Assembly (NCBI RefSeq): GCF_018873765.1
Contig: NC_057922.1
Span: 15,451,563-15,515,562, forward strand
From: Telopea speciosissima
Lineage: Eukaryota > Streptophyta > Magnoliopsida > Proteales > Proteaceae
DNA: 64,000 bases
Direction: 5' to 3'
Positions within the stretch are counted from its first letter, which is position 1. The number at the start of each line of letters is the position of its first letter. This document shows, piece by piece, positions 37,701 to 46,386 of this stretch. The notes below the pieces were generated by a model that saw only the letters and a list, made by a program, of their open reading frames with translations, made no database searches and had not been told where the DNA came from. A program made the position numbers and the translations under genes.

Positions 37701-40610
37701 TAAATCAGCAAATAAATTAGCAGCGGAATCGATTCAAGTATTGATCAATCGATAACAATATCAGCAATAATCGAGAGCAAAGAAGGGATCCCAGTCTCCT
37801 TCGATAACTGCATCACAGAGCACATACCAAATAGCAGCAGAAAATAAATCTTGCGCTGTCGGAAGAATAGAACCCACGAGAGGGGTTTCAGCTGCAGTCT
37901 TCAACAACCGAAGCACACCAGTAATATGATAAGAAAACCTTTTTTTTTTTTTAAAAAAAAGGACTTGCAGAGATCGTCCCTCTTCTTAAACTTACAAATT
38001 TTTTCTTCTTCTTTTTCATAGCTCTGATACCATGTAGAAAACCTAGGACCTGTAACCAGTAACTTGAGAGAGAAGAAAAGATGAGGAAGAGGAGAGAACT
38101 GTTGAACTTATCAGTCTCCCTCATAATGCTTGTATTTATAATCTCAAATTACAATAGAAAGGCGAACTCCTAATCAAATAAGGAATTCCTAATCATGATA
38201 GGATTCCAAGTTCCAATAGGAAAAGAATTAGAACTAACAACTCAAACTGAAACTAAGACTAACAACTCACAGTAGAATTAGGACTTGACATAATTAGAAA
38301 CTAGGACTAGGAAAATAGAAGATACACATAGCAACCAAATCACTGTTCACGTGAACAGTGTCACATGAACAGTACTTCAACAAGTACTTTTACGAGATAT
38401 AGTATGATATATTGCTGAGATGAGATATAAGTTCTGATTTCTATAACCTGCTTATGACCTTTGATAACCTCAATCAAATCTTGGCTTTTGTTGATACATT
38501 ACTATCTTTTGGTGGTAAATTTTTTCTTCGTCTGGTTGAGGGATGTGAAGGATTGAAACTACGCAGGAAACACATATGTGAACTTTTATTCCTTCATTTA
38601 TTTGTTTTATGTAGAGAATTTGGATGGAGGAACAATAATTCAGTAATCACATGCCTGGATCCATGTGCTGTTTGTTTGGAGAGGAAATGCACGGTAGCTG
38701 CAGAAGGTACACTCTCAGGACACTAACCATTGGTGATAAAAGATTGCTATTGTTTTTTCTCTAAATTACTGAAACGTGTTTCTCAAAATCCCTCTCCCGT
38801 CAAAGCTGCAAACCAATATGTGTGAGGTTTGCATTCAGAACTTGAGCTTTACAAGAAGCAACATGAATGATTTGTATCTTCTTACGTTGGACTATAACTT
38901 GAGTTGGTCATACCCCAAGCTTGCATTATTTTCTGAAGATTCATGATATGCAGTCTGCCTTTCAACTCTAATGATCAAATATAGAGATATAGATGTTATA
39001 TATACAGCTCGTGGTCATTGATCCATGCAAACAAATAATCAATATGCTTATTGATCCACCTCAATATATTAGAGAATTTTCGTGACTTGCACAACATGTA
39101 TTTCATACTCTGCTTCAAACATTTATAACCATCTGATCACTCACCACCTTGTGGAGCATCAAAACCATAATATATGAGGGTTCAGAATCAATGGTTCATT
39201 ATATCAGTATCCCAAAACTAAACAATTTCTGTCTTGCACAATCCAAGAGATAAGTCCAGCATCTAGCCAGCCTATAGATCAATGACCAAGTATGCTGGAT
39301 CCTCATTTCTGAAACCACAGATATAAATAATGTAATGATCAAAGATTCAAAGATGCTAGTTCATCCATTGACAGTTTGGACTAACAAATGAAGATTTCAG
39401 ATCAACAAGAAGGTTGATACGTATGAATTTAGAGAAATCACAACATAAGCAAGTCCTAGAGCAGTCAAAAAAGAAACCTCTCAAATCTTTAAGCTGCTAA
39501 TCACATTTGCAAACCAATCTACTAAGCACTAATTATTTCCCAAAATGGATAAACATGCATGAAATTGAGTCATCCTAGCCATCGGTATCCTGGGAACATC
39601 TGGGTTGTTTCCTGGGGACAGTCAGGTTCTCGAACTACTACTCACCTTCTGACTCAAATAACCTGACTGTGGGTGAATGTTGGAACAAACTTCAATGTTA
39701 AGTGTACAGCTCATTTCTTTTTCATTTTTCCTTTGCATGGAGGGGGGGTTTCCTCACACGTTGGACGATTGCAATTTGGTAGAACTTGACAAATTGACGA
39801 GGCCTCTGTATATCAGATTAAAGATAATCTCACTTGTGTTTGGCTTCTCGAATTTTACTTTCTTGCGATTTGATGTAATTGAATCTTTTCTTATCAAATC
39901 CATCAGAAGTTACAGAACACAATATTTATAACATGAGGGCTATTGACTTAACCTGAGGTTTGTCTTTTGTGTATGGTATTTCAAAACACTGGTCTACATT
40001 TTGCAGCTTTGTTTTGTAATTGCCATTTTGGTTATCTCATACCATGCATTGTCATTAAGCATGATCAATTCGTCACTTAAAATACAGTCGTTTTCCTGTT
40101 GCAGGTTGTGGCCATGAGTTCTGCACTCGTTGTGCTTTGTATCTCTGTTCCACCAACAGCACCTCGACTGCCACAAATGGCCCTCCAGGTTCCATTGCAT
40201 GTCCTCTCTGCCGGCATGGCATAGTTTCTTTTGTCAAGCTTCCAGGCAATACCCCAAGAATCAAAGAAATAGCTAGGACGAGCTTATCTTTGACTTTTTG
40301 TGCCTGCTCGACTGAAAAATCAGAGCCCACTTCAATCTCAACCCCCTTCTGCAAGGCAGACTACCATTGTGCCCGTATTTCACCTATTGGATCCTCCTCC
40401 TTCCGGAACCTCAGCTGCCAGAATTTCCCATTGGTAAAGCTCAACTCAAGCTTTTGCATGGGAGCTCCAGACACTAGTCCTTCCCTAGTTCCTAGTGACG
40501 CCAGACGGAACCTGCGGAATCACTTGTGCAAGTGTTCAAGATCAAGCTTACGAAGATCAGCTTCACACCATGAGAGTAGAAGGTCTTGGCTCTCTGCACT
40601 CAATATGTAG
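28791..40610 (+). CDS. XBAT32: XBAT32-type RING E3 ubiquitin ligase with ankyrin repeats (ten exons, complete)
   Basis: Join 28791-28985, 29119-29178, 29352-29423, 29529-29704, 29799-29959, 30894-30952, 31060-31106, 34498-34638, 38615-38706, 40105-40610: 1509 nt, 502 aa, phases consistent. The start aligns with the family N-terminus MRFL..(M/V)[13 protein letters not shown]. Ankyrin repeats span roughly 15-260 ([59 protein letters not shown]). A C3HC4 RING follows with C321, C324, C336, H338, C341, C344, C367, C370; exon 9/10 splits it. The C-terminal tail is Ser/Arg-rich. Arabidopsis XBAT32 targets ACC synthases for degradation and so limits ethylene and promotes lateral roots. Residue 258 is Leu where the family has Trp in NGWTP. 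Intron 8 (4 kb) holds an LTR element. Confidence 0.94.
32162..32645. mobile_element. MITE-like repeat in XBAT32 intron 7
   Basis: 'gtccatagggtatctatagac' near 32168 is matched in inverted form by 'tatccatagatactctatggatggga' near 32600, and a third copy of the motif ('gtccattgggtatctatggac') lies at 32267. The interior mentions no coding sequence. It fits a non-autonomous DNA element with an internal copy of its end. Boundaries are approximate. Confidence 0.45.
33255..33412 (+). pseudogene. Copia polyprotein C-terminal remnant in XBAT32 intron 7
   Basis: The plus strand reads [21 protein letters not shown], then after a few residues [19 protein letters not shown]. This matches the end of the RNase H domain and tail of plant Ty1/copia polyproteins. 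Frameshifts and a stop occur. No LTR pair is associated. Confidence 0.55.
35783..38382 (-). mobile_element. Non-autonomous LTR retrotransposon in XBAT32 intron 8
   Basis: Two direct repeats bound the element: right LTR 38033-38382 (5' LTR on the minus strand) and left LTR about 35783-36086 (3' LTR). They share 'gatgaggaagaggaga', 'ctgttgaacttatcagtctccctc' and 'cactgttcacgtgaacagtg', with small indels between them. Next to the 5' LTR, 38021-38032 reads TGGTATCAGAGC on the minus strand, a primer-binding site for initiator Met-tRNA as in copia elements. Next to the 3' LTR is a purine tract (TTGAGGGGAAG). The 1.9-kb interior has no gag or pol frame, so it depends on another element. The 5-bp target duplication is not clear. 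Confidence 0.85.
38021..38032 (-). other. tRNA primer-binding site of the LTR element
   Basis: TGGTATCAGAGC on the minus strand directly follows the 5' LTR. It is complementary to the 3' end of plant initiator methionine tRNA and fixes the element's orientation. Confidence 0.85.
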
Positions 40611-42130
40611 CCACTGGTGGGTATTAAAATTTTTTGTGCTGGAGTGTTCTTTCATTATTAGAAGTCCATAATGAGTTGATAATGTAAATACATCAATATC
40701 TACTTCCATGTAATACAAACTGATTTAGCCACACATATTCTTTGAACTCTTGGAACTTGTACTGAATTGGTACTGCTTTACAGTGTTTCAACAAGAATCA
40801 GATGGGTAGGAGTTATATCTCATGATTTTTCTTACCATTACATATGGCATGATGAACAGTGATAGAAGAAGCGTAGATTAAACACGAACAGATTCAAATA
40901 CAAAGCATGAAAATGAGAACCCAGAAACTTAATGTACTGAATAATACATCTTAATGAACTTGAGTCAAGCTCTTGAGGGACAGGAGCCGCAGGGTGCAGT
41001 ATGAAAATGGGAGGTTTGATAAGAGTGATGATAGGTTCATGAACTGCAACAGAGTAAAGAGTGGCTGTGAAATTCATCTTGGACAAGTCTAGCCAGGTCA
41101 AGAAAAAAGATGAACTTGCAAAGAGAAAGAATGAAGGAAAGAAGGAATTTTAATATTTTATTCATTTAAAAAAAAAAGGAGAGAGGGAAGTTCAACAAAG
41201 ATACCACCAAACCTTATGGATGCTGTTATTGTTTCTTCCTCCATTTTTTGTATGTCTCAAGTTTTGTAAGCAAGCACAAGGCACAGTCAAATCTCATGAA
41301 AATAATCTGGCAATCCAAGAAAGAGGTCGTTGAAGACTAAGAGACAAAAGGGACAAAATTAAAGACAAGTTTATGGTGCTGTGAAGCGATATAAATTGGC
41401 AAGAGGAGATGCTGCCATGAAAGGAGTTCGGGCATTAATATAGTTGCTGAGCAGGGAAAAAGTGACCATAAGTCGATCTATATCGGAGTAGAAAAGTAAG
41501 CTAAAAGTGAGAATTGAAGTCCAAAAATGGTAACTGATTTGAGGGAAGGTAGTGTAGTTATGTGATTTAATCATCTGTCAGAAAAATATCTTTACTGTAA
41601 TACTTCCTCTCACATCTTTTGCCTCCTCACTCTTGCAACTCGATGAACTGAGGCTTCTGGGCTCCAAGTTTCTATTTTTTTCTTATCAGAAGAAGATGAA
41701 GAAAGCCACTGTATACTAACAAGGTTGCAATAAGGATTAAGAAGAGGTTGAGGAAAGCAGGAGACCAGACTCCTCCCTACTTGCCTTGTCTCTTTCATAC
41801 TGATGCAAGTCTTCTTTGACTATATTGTGATGATTTTTTTTGTTAATTTTGTGAACAATTTTATATATAATGTTTGTGTGCATGTGAGTGGGATATTAAT
41901 GAAGAACAGTTGAAAATTTCATGACAGGATATGCCAACATCACATATCTTTTTTTTTTTTTTTAGCTAAAGGTCAACAAACGATTAAATTAAAAGAAAGA
42001 TAGAATATACATAATTAACGTCTAGACATACCCAGACAACATTTAGTTCACTTTTCCACCTTGGGCATGGCCATCAGCAGAAAAAATGTGTTCTAACAAA
42101 ACAAGAAGCCAAAAAAGACTCAAACAAATT
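40611..42130. other. 3' flank of XBAT32 and intergenic DNA
   Basis: The 3' untranslated region of the ligase gene should occupy the first few hundred bases. Minus-strand open frames at 40838-41101, 41371-41574 and 41610-41798 (62 aa, starts MKETRQVGRSLVS) have no domain I recognise and no convincing splice links. I do not call genes from them. Confidence 0.4.
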
Positions 42131-42139
42131 TATAACACA

Positions 42140-42324
42140 AACAATCGATAGCTCGGTTGGTTGGTGGTATTGCCAGTTGAGTGCATGCCACCCCATGACG
42201 TCAAGGGATCGATTCTCTTGGATTGGATATTGTGCCAAAAAGGCACCCTCTCTCCCTTCCCCCGGTGGTAGTAATAGTAATTTGTAGTTGGCCTATGGGC
42301 CCTGAGTAGGATATAAAAAAAAAA
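42140..42324 (+). mobile_element. tRNA-derived SINE
   Basis: The sequence has an A-box-like 'tagctcggttggttgg' near 42149 and a B-box-like 'gggatcgattctc' at 42205-42217, the normal order for an RNA polymerase III promoter. It ends 'gggccctgagtaggatataaaaaaaaaa' at 42324, the typical 3' part of plant Au-like SINEs. It is non-coding. Confidence 0.7.
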
Positions 42325-42864
42325 CCATCTATAACAAGTTTTGTTGTGCATATTCCACCAAATATCCTTAGTTATAAAAGAAGGGGGAACATCGAAGCCG
42401 ATCTTATAAAGCAATCCCTAGTCCTAAGTGATATCATCCAATCAGTACGTAGGACTAGGTACATCACCCTTCTTCTTCTCTCTTTTTTTTAGGGTACATG
42501 CAATTTCGTATCAATCCAACATCCCAATCTATCATTGTAAGTGTGTTTGAAATGTTTAAAACATCTAAAAATGAGTTCAAGAACAATCCAACTGGAGCAA
42601 ATGGAAAATCAAAGAGGAGTTAACATTTTTTTTTCAGTAAAAGAATTAATACATAATAAATTATAAATTAAGATAAACCATCAAATTTGACTTAAAAATT
42701 TTTAAAGGGTTCTAAATCTATCTAGTAGTTAGTCTATCAGAACATCCATCCACGTGATTTAAAAGTGAGAGGCACGACGAGTGATTTTTTTTTTTTTTTT
42801 TTTGGTTTGATGAATGAAATTAGTTGTCAACTCTTTATTCATTGCTGTCATGTGTTGCTTTTAA

Positions 42865-42873
42865 AAGAAAAAA
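42865..42873. repeat. 9-bp target-site duplication, left copy
   Basis: 'aagaaaaaa' directly precedes the Pack-MULE and is repeated exactly at 44688-44696. A 9-bp duplication is the mark of Mutator-like transposases. The sequence is simple, so a base or two of ambiguity in placement remains. Confidence 0.75.
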
Positions 42874-43174
42874 AGGTAATTTAGAAATACCACAGGTTTA
42901 ATGAAAGTATGATTTTACCCCAATTTTGAAAAATTTTACGTATCCCTTGAGGTTTACAAATGTTAGCAAATAAACCCATTTCGCCAATTCATGACTAACA
43001 AATCGTGTTAAAATCAAGGGGTAAAATTATAAAAATACCCTTTAAAGGAAAAAAAAAAAAAAAAACGCCTGCAACTCATCTTCCCCAAATCGATTTGGGG
43101 AAGATGAGTCGATTGGGGAAGATGAGTTGCTGGTATCCTTGAGTCTTGAATGTGCTAGGGTTTTGGTTCCGGAA

Positions 43175-43660
43175 ATGGCACTTTTGAATAATGGGGAAGA
43201 TGAGTTACAGGTATCTTTGAGTCTTGAATGTGCTAAGGTTTTGGTTCTGGGAATGGCGCTTTTGAATAAACTATCATGGCAGAGAATGAGAATCGATCGC
43301 AGAAGCAAAAACGATGATTCTTTCTCTTTAGCTTTTGATCATTGCAAGAAAAACTCGATGGGGATATGGTCGGATATGGATGAGATTCCTCAGGATTCCG
43401 TCGGGAAAGCTTTGGTTTCGGTTGGAAAATCTGTCGAAGCATCCCCGGAGACTTGGTCAGACGTCTCTTGCTTGACGTATTCCGACGAGAAAGCCAAAAC
43501 AGAGCTCTCTGTTTCCTCTCGTAAAGGCATTACGCACAGAGCGAGAGAGACACCACCTACCTGCCTTTCTTGGGATTTCTTGGGGATCATCAGCTCTGCT
43601 TTGCTCTACTCTACTCTGATCCTATCCTTGAAAAGGGGTAGGTCTTTCACACCAGAATAG
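43175..43660 (+). CDS. Hypothetical open frame, partly inside the Pack-MULE left TIR
   Basis: An ATG at 43175 opens 161 codons, an unusual length for non-coding DNA here. The first half lies in the terminal inverted repeat. The second half (from about 43373) is unique interior sequence and ends just before a GA repeat. I recognise no domain; the translation is Ser-rich with WSDM and WSDVS repeats (near residues 68 and 98), and its C-terminal end is hydrophobic (ISSALLYSTLILSL). It may be a second captured gene fragment or a chance frame. Confidence 0.25.
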   Translation: MALLNNGEDELQVSLSLECAKVLVLGMALLNKLSWQRMRIDRRSKNDDSFSLAFDHCKKNSMGIWSDMDEIPQDSVGKALVSVGKSVEASPETWSDVSCLTYSDEKAKTELSVSSRKGITHRARETPPTCLSWDFLGIISSALLYSTLILSLKRGRSFTPE

Positions 43661-43876
43661 AGAGAGAGAGAGAGAGAGAGAGAGATTCCAAGGTTCTTTC
43701 TTTCTTTATCTTTGCGTCTGTGAGATCAATCTTCATCAAGCTTAGTCTGCAAAAACCAAGGCAAAGAGGCTCGGGAGGGTTCATCATCTTCTTCACCAAG
43801 CTTAGTCTGCAATTCAATTTTCTTCTGAAAGAAGAGGAATACAACTATCATCAATTACAAGTGAAGCAGGGGCCGG

Positions 43877-44170
43877 ATGGGTGTGATCAAGACAGCCATC
43901 GGTGATGCGGTATTGACTTCCATGTGGGTGTTCTGCGCGTCTACGCTTCAGGTCTCCACCTCCATTATCCAGAAGGCGCTGGGATTCGAAAGTATGGCTT
44001 CCGCCCTCGTTATCACGACCACCCTCGTGGCCTTCCTCGTCTTAATCTTCACCTTGCTCGGCGGCGCCATGGGTGGAGCCAGCTTTAATCCCACCGGCAC
44101 TGCTTCCTTCTTTGCCGCCGGCATCGGTGATACCGACCTCATCCGTATGGCCTTCCGATTCCCTGCTCAG
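43877..44170 (+). pseudogene. Captured first exon of a SIP1-type aquaporin
   Basis: 98 codons from ATG 43877 match the N-terminal third of plant small basic intrinsic proteins: AIGDAVLT.MWVFCAST near residue 7-24, a second membrane segment at about 43-63, then GGASFNPTGTA at 67-77. NPT in place of NPA is the SIP1 mark. The exon ends RFPAQ at a proper donor, CTCAG|GTTTCT, where SIP1 genes have an intron. Without splicing the frame adds three residues and stops. No later SIP1 exon (second NPA box) is present before 46386. Codon third positions are GC-rich compared with the surroundings, which fits a gene-derived segment. A functional channel cannot be made from this piece alone. Confidence 0.9.
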
Positions 44171-44687
44171 GTTTCTTTTTAGTCCCCTCATTAATCAGAA
44201 CATTTATTTCCTGCTCTTTGGTAGGATAATTGCGATTTGGGATTTGATATTTGTCCTTCATAACAAGCAAAGTCACTTGCAATCATATTTCCGTCGAGTT
44301 TTTCTTGCGATGATCAGAAGCTAAAGAGGAAGAATCAACACCGAAATCAATTTGTTTTTGCTTTTGCGATCGATTCTCGTTCTCTGCCATGATAGTTTAT
44401 TCAAAAGCGTCATTTTCAGAACCAAAACCCTAGCACACTCAAGATTCAATGATACTTGCAACTCATCGATTGGGAAAGCTGAGTTGCAGGGGTTTGTTTT
44501 TTTTCATTTTCCTTGAAGAGGTATTCTTATAACGTTACCCCTTGATTTTAACACTGTTAGCCATAAGCTAATGGAATAGGTTTATTTGTCAACGCTTGTA
44601 CACCACAGGGGTACATAGAAATTTTCAAAATTGGGGGATAAAATCATACTTTCGTTAAACCTCAGGGGTGGTATGTGTAAAATACCT

Positions 44688-44696
44688 AAGAAAAAA
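44688..44696. repeat. 9-bp target-site duplication, right copy
   Basis: 'aagaaaaaa' directly follows the Pack-MULE right end and equals 42865-42873. Confidence 0.75.
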
Positions 44697-44724
44697 ATAA
44701 ATTTAGCACATTTCTAGAAATAAG

Positions 44725-44993
44725 TAGGGGTGTAAATGAATAGCCGAAATCCATTTTCCTATCTGTGTCCGTATCCGTTTAGCACTATCCGAATCCATCC
44801 GAAAGCTAAACGGATGCGGATACGGATAGGCTATAGCTATCCGAAAAGCTATATTTACATGTAAACGGATAAAATATCCGATCACCGTAGGTCCGTATCT
44901 GTTTAGCACTATCCGAATCTGTCCGATAGCTAATCAGATGCGGATGCAGAATATAGAACTATCCGAGCCGAATCCGATCCATTTACAGCCCTA
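44725..44993. mobile_element. hAT-type MITE, 269 bases
   Basis: The ends are 'taggggtgtaaatgaat' and inverted 'atccatttacagcccta'. The flanking 8 bases are 'gaaataag' (44717-44724) and 'aaaataag' (44994-45001), seven of eight alike. The interior is a mosaic of 'tatccg', 'cggat' and 'gcggata' words. It sits 28 bases from the Pack-MULE target duplication. Confidence 0.75.
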
Positions 44994-45090
44994 AAAATAA
45001 GGAGAAAAGTTCCTTATGAAGGAGTGTGCGATTTGCATCTAAACACAGAGGGGGTGACATGACTGCCATGCCCTTATGAATGGCGATAAT

Positions 45091-45707
45091 TAGGGGTGTC
45101 AATGGGTCGGTTCGGTCCGATTTTGGTTCGGGTTTTTGATTTCGGTGTGGCTTTTAGAGAAACCGAGACCAATCCAATAAGAACTTTTCAGTTTCGGCTC
45201 AATTTCTGTGCGGTTTGGTTTCGTGTCGATTTTGATTTATGATAACGGGTTGATATCGGTTTGGATTCGGTTCGATACCGGATTTTTTTAAACAAGTTGA
45301 ATTCGGTTTGTGCCTATTTTCTTCTCTTTCTCTTTTCAACTACATAAAATATTTCATTAGCCCCACACTTAAAAAGAAGATCAATGGAACAAGTATTGTT
45401 ACAAATCAATTTCCCTAATTTCATAACCTCATACTCATTGATTTGTAACAATTTATCTTATAACCATAAATTTGCTCACTTATATTAAAATCAATTCAAT
45501 GATTCATAACCGTATCCTCATTATTTTTTTAACGGTTTCATTCGGTTCGGTTTGTTATTGGTCGGTCCTGTGCGGTTCGATTTTCAACCGGTCTCGTCAT
45601 ATCCCAGTCCAAAACTGATCCAATAAAGATCGGTTTGATTCGATCTTGGGTTTTTTCGATCGGTTTCGATCAGTCTTAACGGTTCGGGCTAGGTTTTGAC
45701 ACCCCTA
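45091..45707. mobile_element. hAT-type MITE, 617 bases, perfect 8-bp target duplication
   Basis: The ends are 'taggggtgtcaa' and inverted 'ttgacacccct(a)'. An exact 8-bp duplication, 'gcgataat', flanks the element at 45083-45090 and 45708-45715. Eight-base duplications are typical of hAT transposases. The interior is rich in 'ggttcggt' and 'tcggttt' words and has no coding frame. The perfect duplication suggests a fairly recent insertion. Confidence 0.85.
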
Positions 45708-45715
45708 GCGATAAT

Positions 45716-46386
45716 GATCACCATTTTGATACCACTACACACTCTTCCATTGGCCCCGTACGCACAGGGGCCACTCCCTTTTGTAGAGGACTCTTGCCCT
45801 AAAATAAATGTTGCTTTTGAAGGATGAAATATTCATTTCTCTCATGAGTCAGCGCACTCAGTAAAAAATAAAATAAAATTGGGTGAATACTTTTAAAAAT
45901 TTTAATATAAATGCGTAAGTGGGACCCATCAAAAGATTACGCTGACGTAAACCGAGAGAATTTCAAGACCAAATCATCACCGTCCAAATGGAACATACAT
46001 AAGATACATTACGTTTCCGAAATCCGTTTGATGATAATTTAAAGCAAATTTTCTACCAAAAAAAAGAAAAAAATTAAGCAAATTTTAAATTTAAAAATCT
46101 CAGATTGCAAAGTAAACTGGTGGGAAAGAACAGCGAAGACTGAGAAGGAGAAAGAGAAAGAGAGAGAGAGAGAGAGAGGGAAAAGAGCAAGTTGGGGGAA
46201 GGGAATCGAAACCCCAGGCGAGTAACCTTTCGAATCTCTTCCTTTCTCTCTCTCTCAGTTAATTGTGCTAGAATCATTTTCTGTACAGAAAAAGTTGGGT
46301 TTTCATGGTTTCAAGCATCTAGTTTTTTTTTTTCCCCCTTCTGAAGAGTCGATCTCTTCTCAATTCTGTAATTCAACAGCTCCAAG
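45716..46386. promoter_or_regulatory. Upstream region and probable leader of the CBS gene
   Basis: The last 250 bases before the ATG at 46387 contain a GA-rich tract (46144-46180) and a CT-rich tract (46235-46258), a common make-up for plant leaders. Promoter elements cannot be placed by eye. The rest is AT-rich and shows no gene. Confidence 0.4.

Larger units (their letters stand above)
42874..44687. mobile_element. Pack-MULE (Mutator-like element) carrying a captured SIP1 exon
   Basis: The 1814-base element has long terminal inverted repeats: left 42874 to about 43372, right about 44284 to 44687. Outer ends read AGGTAATTTAG...ATACCAC and, inverted, GTGGTATGTGTAAAATACCT, which resemble plant MULE ends. 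Shared inner blocks include 'gaaagtatgattttacccc', 'aaccctagcacactcaagattcaa', 'tctctgccatgatagtttattcaaaagcg' and 'gagtttttcttgc' (one strand or the other). The left TIR is longer because about 70 bases at 43133-43205 are duplicated. Exact 9-bp flanking repeats support transposition. There is no transposase; the interior carries a SIP1 aquaporin exon and its intron start. It lies between the XBAT32-type and CBS genes. Confidence 0.9.

Noticed and set aside
40838-41798. Minus-strand open frames that might form a small gene downstream of XBAT32
   Set aside because: No recognisable domain, and the possible splice joins between them are not convincing.
43948-44142. Minus-strand open frame in the Pack-MULE
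   Set aside because: It is the antisense of the SIP1 exon, which matches the aquaporin family on the plus strand.
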